Positions 9,907 through 17,620 of a stretch of 64,000 bases of DNA are shown in pieces; the first letter of the stretch is position 1, and each line of letters opens with the position of its first letter. The translations under genes and the position numbers were made by a program. The stretch spans positions 1,612,001 through 1,676,000 of the forward strand of contig NZ_JAWQJT010000002.1 in the NCBI RefSeq assembly GCF_033441515.1, in the 5' to 3' direction. The stretch comes from Amycolatopsis solani. GTDB taxonomy: Bacteria > Actinomycetota > Actinomycetes > Mycobacteriales > Pseudonocardiaceae. The notes under the pieces are model-generated. The model searched no databases, was not told the DNA's origin, and saw only the letters and a list, made by a program, of their open reading frames with translations.

Positions 9907-12167
9907 CGCGCGCTTCCCTTCCCAGCTTCTTCAAGAGCCGCCCAGACCCGGATCGGGGTCGTGGGCATGTCCAGGTGGTGCACCCCGCGGGCGCTGAGCG
10001 CGTCCACCACGGCGTTGTGCACCGCCGGCGTCGAACCGATCGTCGCCGCCTCGCCGATCCCCTTGACCCCCAGCAGGTTCCGGTCGGTCGGGGTGGCCAT
10101 GTCGACCAGCTCGAAGTCGGGCAGCTCCGCGGCGGTGACGAACGAGTAGTCCGCCAGCGTCGCGGTCGTCGGGTTGCCGTCCTCGTCGTAGGTGACGACC
10201 TCCATCAGCGCCTGCGCCGCGCCCTGCCCGAGCCCGCCGTGGCGCTGGCCGCGGAAGGTGAGCGGGTTGACGATCGGGCCGGCGTCGTCGACCGCGACGA
10301 TCCGGCGCAGCTCGACCTTGCCGGTCTCGGTGTCGACCTCGACCACCGCGAGGTGCGCGCCGAACGGGAACGTCGGCTTGCCGCCACCGAACCAGACGTC
10401 GGCCGACAGCTTGCCCTCGCCCGCCGTCTCGGCAACCTGCGCCCAGCTCAGCACGGTGCTCGACGGCGCGCCGCGCACCTGCCAGACGCCGCGTTCGGCG
10501 TCGAGCTCGAGGTCGTCCGGCGCCGCTTCCAGCAGGTCGGCCGCCAGCTCGCGCGCCTGCGCGATCACCTCTTCCGCCGCCTGCCGGATCGCCGAGCCGC
10601 CCAGCTGCAGCGACCGCGAACCGAACGTGCCGATGGCCTTGGGCACCTCGTCGGTGTCGCCGTGGCGCACGGTGATCTTCTCCAGCGGCACGCCGAGCTG
10701 GTCGGACAGCAGCATCGCCAGCGACGTGCCGAGGCCCTGCCCGTGCGGCGAACTGCCGGTCCACGCGACGACCGAGCCGTCCGGGTGGATGTCGACGCGG
10801 CCGCTCTCGCCGCCGGAGTCGCCGCCGGTGATCTCGACGTAGGCCGCGATCCCCAGGCCCAGCTCGACCGGGTCACCGGCTTCGCGGCGCCGCTTCTGCT
10901 CGGCGCGCAGCTCGGCGTACCCGGCGGCGTCGAGGGCCTTGTCCAGCGCGGCCGCGTACTCGCCCGTGTCGTAAGAGGCGCCGGTCGGCGTCTGGTACGG
11001 GAACTCCTCGGGCCGGATGAAGTTGACCCGGCGGACTTCCGCCGGGTCCATCCCGATCTCCGCGGCGAAGACGTCCATCCCCCGCTCGACGGCGGCGGTC
11101 GCTTCGGGGCGGCCGGCGCCGCGGTAGGCCGCGATCGGCGTGGTGTTCGTGACGACCGCGCGGCTGCGCGTCTGGACCTTCGGGAACCGGTAGACCCCGA
11201 CGGCCATCAGCTCGGTGAGCGTCGGCAGAAACAGCGTCCGCGGGTACGCGCCGGCGTCCTGGACGACGTCGAGGCGGTAGGCCAGGACGGTGCCGTCGCG
11301 CTTCCCGCCGATGGTCACGGTGTTCAGCTGCCCGCGGCCGTGCGTCATCGCGGTCAGGTTCTCGCTGCGCGACTCGACCCAGCGCACCGGGCGCCCGATC
11401 TCCTTGGCGGCCCAGCCCAGCACGGTGGCTTCGGGGTCGGCGCCGATCTTCGCGCCGAAGCCGCCGCCGACGTCGGGCGCGATCACGCGGACGTTCTCCT
11501 CGCCGACGCCGAGGCTCGCGGCCAGCTGCGTCCGCGCGATCTGGGCGTTCTGGGTGGACAGCCAGACCGTCAGCCTGCCGTCTTCGCCCCACGCGCACGA
11601 AGCGCCGCGCACTTCGAGCGGTGCCGGCGCGACGCGCTGGTTCACGATCGTCTGCGAAACGACGACCTCGCACTCGCCGAAGATCGTGTCGTCGAACTCT
11701 TCCGCGCCCTTGACCTGCACGATGTTGCTGCCGATTTCGGGGTACAGCACCGTCTCGTCCGCGAGGGCGGCGCCGATGCTCGCGACGGCGTCGAGCGGGT
11801 CGTAGTCGACGTCGACCAGCTCGGCCGCGTCGGCCAGCTGGTAGCGCTCCTCGGTGAGGACGAGCGCGACCGGCTCGCCGACGTAGCGCACCACGCCGTC
11901 GGCCAGCCAAGGTTCCGGCACCGGCCCGGCCGCGTGCGGGCCGAGCCCGAGGTCGGCGGCGGTGAACACGCCGAGCACACCCGGCGCCGCCTTCGCCTCG
12001 CTCACATCGATGCCGCCGATCCGCGCGTGCGCGATGGGACTGCGCACGAACACCGCGTGCGCGGCTCCGGAAAGCGCTTCCTCCCGCAAATCGTCAACGT
12101 AGGTGCCGCCCGCGGTGATCAGGTTCTGATCCTCTTGGCGGACGACCCGGGTCCCGACAATGCTCAT
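9903..12167 (-). CDS. coxL: Molybdopterin-binding large subunit, form II CODH/aldehyde oxidase-like
   Basis: Catalytic subunit of a molybdenum hydroxylase, 754 aa. It carries the loop AYRGAGR near residue 347, the signature of form II (CoxL-like) enzymes; true form I CO dehydrogenases have AYXCSFR with the copper-binding cysteine, which is missing here. So aerobic CO oxidation cannot be assumed and an aldehyde or N-heterocycle substrate is equally likely. Other landmarks are GGGFGAKIG and the C-terminal glutamate region [12 protein letters not shown]. The start follows AGGAGACCAG. No maturation genes are visible nearby. Confidence 0.88.
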   Translation of the reverse strand: MSIVGTRVVRQEDQNLITAGGTYVDDLREEALSGAAHAVFVRSPIAHARIGGIDVSEAKAAPGVLGVFTAADLGLGPHAAGPVPEPWLADGVVRYVGEPVALVLTEERYQLADAAELVDVDYDPLDAVASIGAALADETVLYPEIGSNIVQVKGAEEFDDTIFGECEVVVSQTIVNQRVAPAPLEVRGASCAWGEDGRLTVWLSTQNAQIARTQLAASLGVGEENVRVIAPDVGGGFGAKIGADPEATVLGWAAKEIGRPVRWVESRSENLTAMTHGRGQLNTVTIGGKRDGTVLAYRLDVVQDAGAYPRTLFLPTLTELMAVGVYRFPKVQTRSRAVVTNTTPIAAYRGAGRPEATAAVERGMDVFAAEIGMDPAEVRRVNFIRPEEFPYQTPTGASYDTGEYAAALDKALDAAGYAELRAEQKRRREAGDPVELGLGIAAYVEITGGDSGGESGRVDIHPDGSVVAWTGSSPHGQGLGTSLAMLLSDQLGVPLEKITVRHGDTDEVPKAIGTFGSRSLQLGGSAIRQAAEEVIAQARELAADLLEAAPDDLELDAERGVWQVRGAPSSTVLSWAQVAETAGEGKLSADVWFGGGKPTFPFGAHLAVVEVDTETGKVELRRIVAVDDAGPIVNPLTFRGQRHGGLGQGAAQALMEVVTYDEDGNPTTATLADYSFVTAAELPDFELVDMATPTDRNLLGVKGIGEAATIGSTPAVHNAVVDALSARGVHHLDMPTTPIRVWAALEEAGKGSAR

Positions 12168-12245
12168 CTGGTCTCCTGCTCGCCGATACCCCGCCGATCA
12201 TGCCTTGTCCGCGGCACCGCCGTCAGCCCGCGGCGGGGAAGTCTT

Positions 12246-13007
12246 TCAGGCGTAAGCCTGCCAGGCGAGCACGACGGCCAGCCCGAGCCCGGCGAGCCCG
12301 ATCCCGATGCGCAGCGGCGTCGCCGGCAGGTGGCGCACGAGGGTCGAGCCCAGCCACGAGCCGCCGAGCGAACCGAGGCAGACGGCGAGCGCGGCGAGCC
12401 AGACGACCTTGCCGGTACAGGCGAAGACGATCGCGGCGAGGAAGTTCGCCGACCCGGTGACCAGGTTTTTCGCCGCGTTCGTCCGGGCGAGCGGCTGGCT
12501 CCACACCGACACGAGCAGCGCAAGCATGAGGACACCGGCGGCGGCCCCGAAGTAGCCGCCGTAGACGCCGATGAAGAACGCGGCGACCGCGGTGCCGGGG
12601 CGGAGGCCGTGGTGTTCGGCGGCTTCGGCCAGGCGGCGCAGGCGCGGGCCCGCCATCAGGACCACCGCGGCGCCGCCGATGAGCCACGGGACGATCGCGG
12701 TGAAGGCGTCGGACGGCGTCAGCAGGAGCACGAGCCCGCCGGCCGCGCCGCCGACGGTGGTGATGAGGCAGAGCGGCACGATCCGGGCGCGCTGACCGGC
12801 GAGTTCGGGCCGCGCCCCGGCCGCGGCCCCGGCGGTGGTGCCGAGCATGGCGACGGTGTTGGTGACATTGGCGACGACCGGCGGCAGCCCGGCGGCGAGC
12901 AGCGCCGGGTAGGAGACGAGCGAAGCGAGCCCGGCGATGGCCCCGGTGAGCCCGGCGCCGACGCCGGCGAGCACGAGGAGGAGCAGGGTGGCCGGGTCGG
13001 TGATCAC
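12246..13007 (-). CDS. TauE/SafE-family sulfite exporter-like permease
   Basis: A 253-aa polytopic membrane protein with about eight hydrophobic segments arranged as two similar halves, characteristic of TauE/SafE (DUF81) anion exporters. The N-terminal half has GLTGAIAGLASLVSYPALLA and NVTNTVAMLG, the C-terminal half GVYGGYFGAAAGVL and TNAAKNLVTGSANF, the paired motifs of the family. Start GTG 13007 was chosen because the ATG just upstream runs into a stop. It lies 78 bp before coxL on the same strand and may be co-transcribed. The substrate is not evident. Confidence 0.85.
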   Translation of the reverse strand: MITDPATLLLLVLAGVGAGLTGAIAGLASLVSYPALLAAGLPPVVANVTNTVAMLGTTAGAAAGARPELAGQRARIVPLCLITTVGGAAGGLVLLLTPSDAFTAIVPWLIGGAAVVLMAGPRLRRLAEAAEHHGLRPGTAVAAFFIGVYGGYFGAAAGVLMLALLVSVWSQPLARTNAAKNLVTGSANFLAAIVFACTGKVVWLAALAVCLGSLGGSWLGSTLVRHLPATPLRIGIGLAGLGLAVVLAWQAYA

Positions 13008-13087
13008 GTTGTCATCTCAACACGCCGGCCCCGCCCGTCGCCGGTGAGCTTGCTCCCACCGCCCGCGCGTCCGGCCCGAAACGACGT

Positions 13088-13241
13088 GAATGACTCATTC
13101 CTGTCGTCGGAGGCCAGGGCTCCGGCAAAGTCGTCGGCCCCGGCTCGCTTCACCGCCGGCAGGCAGAGTGGGCGGTTCGAGCGAGGTCGCGAATGAGTCA
13201 TTGGCGGCTTTAGAGGTCCCGAATGAGTCATTCGCGACCTC
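13088..13241. repeat. Three GAATGASTCATTC palindromes, two forming a 20-bp inverted repeat
   Basis: The 427-bp gap between the divergent permease and the 1018-aa secreted protein has no convincing gene. It holds three copies of a 13-bp palindrome: 13088-13100 (GAATGACTCATTC), 13191-13203 (last base changed) and 13221-13233. The last two sit in opposite-facing arms (13183-13202 and 13222-13241) that match at 19 of 20 positions and could form a hairpin. Whether this is a dispersed genomic repeat, a protein-binding site or a transcription-insulating structure cannot be told here. Confidence 0.75.
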
Positions 13242-13401
13242 GCCTTCGGCAAGCCGCCGCTCGGTGCGCGGGAGGTCCGGACGGGCGGGAACCAGCCGCG
13301 CAGTATAGGTCGTTATACGAATTACCCGGGTCTTGTCCGAAATCGGACGGGATCCGGCCGCAGGGTTGCCCGGCCGCCGCCCGGCGTCCCAGAATCCGCG
13401 C

Positions 13402-13415
13402 TGACAAGGTTGTCA
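13402..13415. promoter_or_regulatory. Candidate repressor operator before the Tat-exported protein
   Basis: TGACAAGGTTGTCA is a perfect inverted repeat with 6-base arms, 19 bp before the start codon of the 1018-aa protein. The LacI-family gene 3.2 kb downstream is the natural candidate to bind it, but LacI sites usually have a central CG, which is absent here. Confidence 0.4.
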
Positions 13416-13434
13416 ACGCACCTGGGAGTCACGC

Positions 13435-16400
13435 ATGGGTGAGCTCGACCGGCGGCACGCGCTCGCCCTGTTCGGCGCGGCCGGCGCCGCCGCGCTGCTG
13501 GTGAACCTGCCCGGCCGGGCGGACGCCGCCGCGAGCGCGCCCGATCCCGTCGCCGCCACCTACCTCCGCGTCCTGCTGCGGCACACCCGCTGGGCCGAGC
13601 AGCAGTTCGACGCCAAAGCCGGCATCTACCCCGCCCGCGACTTCACCTTCGCCGTCGTGCTCGGCAACGCCGTCCTCCTCACCCGCGACGGCTACGACCC
13701 CGAAACCGCCGGGGTCGACCGGGAGACGCTCAAGGCCCACACCCTCGCCACGATCCGGCACTTCGCCGCGTCCAACCTCCTGACCGGCGGCACCGAGTGG
13801 GGCCGCAAGCTGTTCTTCGACACCACGTTCCAGTCCTACTTCCTGCTCGCCGCCCGTCTACTGTGGACGGACCTGGACGCGGCCACGCGCGCCAACGTCG
13901 AGCGCATCACCACCGAACAGGCCGCCTACACGACCGCGCTCGGCGACCAGGACGACCCCACCTCCGGCAGCTGGACCCCGAACGGCCTCAAGGGCGGCTA
14001 CGTCGGGGACACGAAACTCGAGGAAATGGGCGTCTACGCCCAATCCCTCGCCCCGGCCCTCGCCTGGGCGCCGGCCGACCCCCGGGCGCAGGCGTGGCGG
14101 GACGCCTTCGGCACCTGGAGCCGCAACGAAGCCGGGCTGCCCGCCGCCGACCTCGCCAACCCGCGGCTCGTCGACGGCCGCCCGGTCAGCGCCAACACCG
14201 CCACCAACCTCTACGACACCTTCCTCGTCGAGAACCACGGCTCCTTCGGCCCGCACTACCAGGAAGAGCTCTGGCGCACGTCCGGCCGCAACGCGATGCA
14301 CTTCCTCGCCGCCGGGACGCCGCTGCCCGAGGTGCTCACCGCGCAGCCGAACGGCGAACTGCTCTGGCGCACCATGCTGCTCATGACCAGCGACGCCGGT
14401 GAGCCGCTGATGCCGATGGTCGCCGACCGCGAGCACCTCTACGGCCGCGACGTCATCCCGCTCGCCTTCCGCGCCCAGGTCCTCGGCGACCGCTACGCCG
14501 CGTACGCCGAGGCGCAGCTGGCCGGCCGGCTCGAGCCGTACCAGGCCTACGCGCCCGCCGACCGGATCACGAAGTTCTCCGGCGAGCCGAAGTACGAGCC
14601 GGAGGCCCGCGCCGAACTCGCCATCAGCTACCTGCTCCACGAGTGGCGCGCGAAGCAGGGCCGGGTCACGCCGGTCACGAAGCAGGAGTTCGACGCCCAC
14701 GCCGCCGGGGTCGCCGACTTCGGCACCGGGCCGGGGCTGCTCGCCCACCGCTCCCCCGCCGCCTGGGCGGGCACCGTGACCAAGCCCGGGTTCGTGAAAT
14801 TCGCCTGGCAGCCGAACCACGACGACTGGCTGTTCGTCCTCGGCGGCGCCAACCCCGCGCTGCTGCCCGCCACGAACATCGCCGTGCGCGAACGCCACGC
14901 GACCACCTACGAGCGGGTCCGCGACGGCTTCGACGCCACCGTCGGCGTGCTGCGCTTCGACACCGGGTACGCCGCCTTCGCGACCCTGCCCACCGGCGCC
15001 GCCGTCTACGCCAGCACCGGCGTCACCGACGGCGAAGGCGTGCTGAACGTCTACAACCTCGCCATGCCCGGCGTGCCCGGCCTCGACGGCGACCGCGCCT
15101 ACACCTCCGCCGAAGGGACCGTGACGGTCGAAGCGCAGGCCGCACCGACCGGCGCCCGCACCGACGACGTCACCTTCGCGCCGGTCACCGCGCGGCACGT
15201 CCGGATGCTCGGCGTCACACCGGACCCGCAGTACGGCTACTCGCTCTGGGCGTTCGAAGTCCGCGACGGGACCGGCCCCGACCTCGCCCGCGCCGGGACG
15301 GCGACGGCGTCCTCGGCGACCGCGGGCAAGGAAGCGAAGTACGCCAACGACGGCGACCCGGCGACGCGCTGGGCGGTGTCCACTTCGGACCGTCCGCGCG
15401 CCGACAGCTGGCTCGCCGTCGACCTCGGCACCGCGCGGGTGTTCGACCGCGCCCGGCTCAGCTGGGAGGCGGCCGCGGGCCGCAAGTACCGGCTCGAAAC
15501 CTCGCCCGACGGCGTGACCTGGACGGCGGTCGCGACCTACCCGGTCCCCGCGCTGCGGAGCACCGGCGGCCGGCTGGACGTCGACGGGCGGGCCGGGATC
15601 GTCGTCGACAGCCCGAACCCGCTCACCGTCACCGGCGACCGCGTCACGCTTTCCGACGGCCCCGCCGCGCCCCTGCTCGCGGAGCTCTACCCGGCCCCGG
15701 CCGGTGCGAAGCCGTCCGGACGCGCCGCGACCACCGCGCCCGCCGTCCGGGCGAGCGTCACCGACGGCTTCCTGGTGCTGGTCAACCTTTCCGGCACCGC
15801 CGCCACGGGCACCGCGGACCTGCGGCAGAGCCGGCCGGAGAAAACGCTCTACCGCGGCGAGCAGGTCCTCACCGCGACCGGGACCACCTACACCGTCGGC
15901 CTCGCGCCCGCCGAAGGCCGCGTCGAACCCCCGCGGTTCACCGTGCGCGGCCCGGCCGGGCTGAAGGCCGTCGTGCGCGACGCGAGCCGCGTCGACCTCA
16001 CCGCGCCCGGACCGCTGCCGTCGGTCGTCACCGTGACACCCGAGGGTGGACGCCCGCGGCCGGTGGTGCTGCCGCCGCGCCGGACGGTGCCCGTCGTGTT
16101 CGGCGAAGTCCGGCCCTACCCCCTGGCCGACCTCGCGCTCGGTGCGCGCGCCTTCCCCGCCGAACCGCTGCCGCCCGGGATGTCGAGCCCGGCCGCCGCC
16201 GTCGACGACGACCCGGCGACCGCGTGGCGGCCCGGGCCCGGCGGCCGGCTCGTCGTCGATCTCGGCGCGGCGGCCGCGGTCTCCGCCGTCGAGCTCGCCT
16301 GGACGCCGGGGCGCGTGCCCGCCGCCACGGTGGAAACCAGCACCGACGGGGTCACCTACACGACCGCGGGTACCGCGGGCCGCGGCCGCACCTCGACGGT

Positions 16401-16491
16401 GAAGCTCACCGGTCCGGCGCGGTACGTCGCCGTCCGGACGGACTGGCGCGGCGGCGACGCGAGCCTCACGCGGTTGTCCGGGTGGACTTGA
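13435..16491 (+). CDS. Tat-exported 1018-aa protein with discoidin domains, possible glycan-active enzyme
   Basis: The N-terminus MGELDRRHALALFGAAGAAA is a twin-arginine type signal ending near GRADAAAS. Residues about 35-400 are helix-rich with repeating aromatic segments (TFQSYFLLAARLLW, SGSWTPNGLKGGYVGDTK), reminiscent of the alpha/alpha toroid of polysaccharide lyases and some glycosidases. A beta-rich middle part follows. An F5/8C-like discoidin module covers about residues 590-720 (YGYSLWAFEVRDG, then NDGDPATRWAV) and another the last 130 residues. I do not recognise a named catalytic family. Position beside the LacI repressor and laminarinase genes suggests extracellular polysaccharide use. 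The start is the first ATG with a sensible signal peptide. Confidence 0.75.
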   Translation: MGELDRRHALALFGAAGAAALLVNLPGRADAAASAPDPVAATYLRVLLRHTRWAEQQFDAKAGIYPARDFTFAVVLGNAVLLTRDGYDPETAGVDRETLKAHTLATIRHFAASNLLTGGTEWGRKLFFDTTFQSYFLLAARLLWTDLDAATRANVERITTEQAAYTTALGDQDDPTSGSWTPNGLKGGYVGDTKLEEMGVYAQSLAPALAWAPADPRAQAWRDAFGTWSRNEAGLPAADLANPRLVDGRPVSANTATNLYDTFLVENHGSFGPHYQEELWRTSGRNAMHFLAAGTPLPEVLTAQPNGELLWRTMLLMTSDAGEPLMPMVADREHLYGRDVIPLAFRAQVLGDRYAAYAEAQLAGRLEPYQAYAPADRITKFSGEPKYEPEARAELAISYLLHEWRAKQGRVTPVTKQEFDAHAAGVADFGTGPGLLAHRSPAAWAGTVTKPGFVKFAWQPNHDDWLFVLGGANPALLPATNIAVRERHATTYERVRDGFDATVGVLRFDTGYAAFATLPTGAAVYASTGVTDGEGVLNVYNLAMPGVPGLDGDRAYTSAEGTVTVEAQAAPTGARTDDVTFAPVTARHVRMLGVTPDPQYGYSLWAFEVRDGTGPDLARAGTATASSATAGKEAKYANDGDPATRWAVSTSDRPRADSWLAVDLGTARVFDRARLSWEAAAGRKYRLETSPDGVTWTAVATYPVPALRSTGGRLDVDGRAGIVVDSPNPLTVTGDRVTLSDGPAAPLLAELYPAPAGAKPSGRAATTAPAVRASVTDGFLVLVNLSGTAATGTADLRQSRPEKTLYRGEQVLTATGTTYTVGLAPAEGRVEPPRFTVRGPAGLKAVVRDASRVDLTAPGPLPSVVTVTPEGGRPRPVVLPPRRTVPVVFGEVRPYPLADLALGARAFPAEPLPPGMSSPAAAVDDDPATAWRPGPGGRLVVDLGAAAAVSAVELAWTPGRVPAATVETSTDGVTYTTAGTAGRGRTSTVKLTGPARYVAVRTDWRGGDASLTRLSGWT

Positions 16492-16573
16492 TCGATTTCG
16501 CACCGGTCGCGGCGGGCGCCGAGGCGAGTACCTTGGCACCACAGGACTTGCCACCCCCCGCTCGGGAGGACGG

Positions 16574-17620
16574 ATGCGCGTCACGATCGCCGAGGTCGCC
16601 CGCCGCGCGCGGGTGAGCAAGACGACCGTGTCCAGGGTGCTCAACAACAAAGCCGATGTGGACGCGGCGACCGCGATCCGGGTGCGCGAGGTGATCGCCG
16701 CGACCGGGTACATCCCCAGCGCCGGCGCGGTCGGGCTGGCCCGCGGCGTGACGCGCACGGTCGGGATGCTGGTGCCGGGCCTGACCTGGCCGTGGATGGG
16801 CGAAGTGCTGCAGGGCGTCGCCGACGTCGTGGAGTCGAAGGGTTACGGCCTGCTGCTGTCCACCGCCAACCGCGGCAGTGAATCCCTGGACGAGTTTTCC
16901 CGGCAGGTGTCGGCCAAGGCGTTCGACGGCCTGCTGCTCATCGAGCCGCCGGACGCGGTGCGCCACTTGCGCGTGCTGCACGACTCCGGGCTGCCGGTGG
17001 TGGTGATCGACGACCGCGGCCGCCGTCCCGCGTTCCCGTCGGTGGGCACGGACAACCGCCACGGCGGTGCGGTGGCGGCGCGCCACCTGCTGGACACCGG
17101 CCGCACCCGGCTGGCCACGGTCACCGGCCCGCGCGACTTCGGCTGCACCGCCGACCGCCTCAACGGGTTCAACGAAGCCGTCCGCGACGCCGGGCTGACG
17201 CTCGACCCGAACCTCATCATCGAAGGCGACTTCACGAGTGAGAGCGGCGAGGCCGCGATCCTCCAGCTGCTGGCGTCGGGCCCGGAGTTCGACGCGGTCT
17301 TCGCGCACAACGACCTCACCGCGGCCGGGGTGCTGGCCGGGCTGCGCAAGTCCGGGCGCGCGGTGCCGGGGGACGTCGCCGTGGTCGGCTTCGACGACAT
17401 CCCCCTGGCCGCGCACACCCAGCCGCCGCTGACGACGATCCGCCAGCCGCTGCGGACCATGGGCGAGACGGCGGCCCGGCAGCTGCTCGCGCAGCTCGCC
17501 GGGGCGCCGCCGCCGGGACAGCCGCTGATCGTCCCGACCTCGCTCGTGGTGCGGGAATCGACTCAGGAAACGGTCAGCGTGCCCGACAGGGGCACGTTGC
17601 GCGACGAGTCGCCGACGTAG
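16574..17620 (+). CDS. LacI-family transcriptional repressor
   Basis: A 348-aa sugar-responsive regulator. The N-terminal helix-turn-helix plus hinge is classical: VTIAEVARRARVSKTTVSRVLNN. The periplasmic-binding-protein-like core contains GMLVPGLTWPWMGEVLQGV, FDGLLLIEP, VFAHNDLTAAGVLAGLR and VVGFDDIPLAAHTQPPLTTI, typical of the LacI/GalR effector domain. It starts 82 bp after the 1018-aa gene and its last 58 bp overlap the 3' end of the convergent GH3 gene. It probably represses the surrounding beta-glucan genes and responds to a released oligosaccharide; that is inferred from position. Confidence 0.93.
   Translation: MRVTIAEVARRARVSKTTVSRVLNNKADVDAATAIRVREVIAATGYIPSAGAVGLARGVTRTVGMLVPGLTWPWMGEVLQGVADVVESKGYGLLLSTANRGSESLDEFSRQVSAKAFDGLLLIEPPDAVRHLRVLHDSGLPVVVIDDRGRRPAFPSVGTDNRHGGAVAARHLLDTGRTRLATVTGPRDFGCTADRLNGFNEAVRDAGLTLDPNLIIEGDFTSESGEAAILQLLASGPEFDAVFAHNDLTAAGVLAGLRKSGRAVPGDVAVVGFDDIPLAAHTQPPLTTIRQPLRTMGETAARQLLAQLAGAPPPGQPLIVPTSLVVRESTQETVSVPDRGTLRDESPT

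Noticed and set aside
9903..12167. True aerobic CO dehydrogenase
   Set aside because: The active-site loop is AYRGAGR, not AYXCSFR with the copper-binding cysteine.
9975..13196. A 1073-codon plus-strand open frame
   Set aside because: It runs exactly antisense to coxL, coxS and the permease, has no domain pattern and is Arg/Val/Asp-rich, as expected from opposite-strand GC-rich codons.
13858..16758. A 966-codon minus-strand open frame
   Set aside because: It is the antisense shadow of the 1018-aa secreted protein and lacF-type repressor start; composition (Arg, Gly, Val) is artificial.
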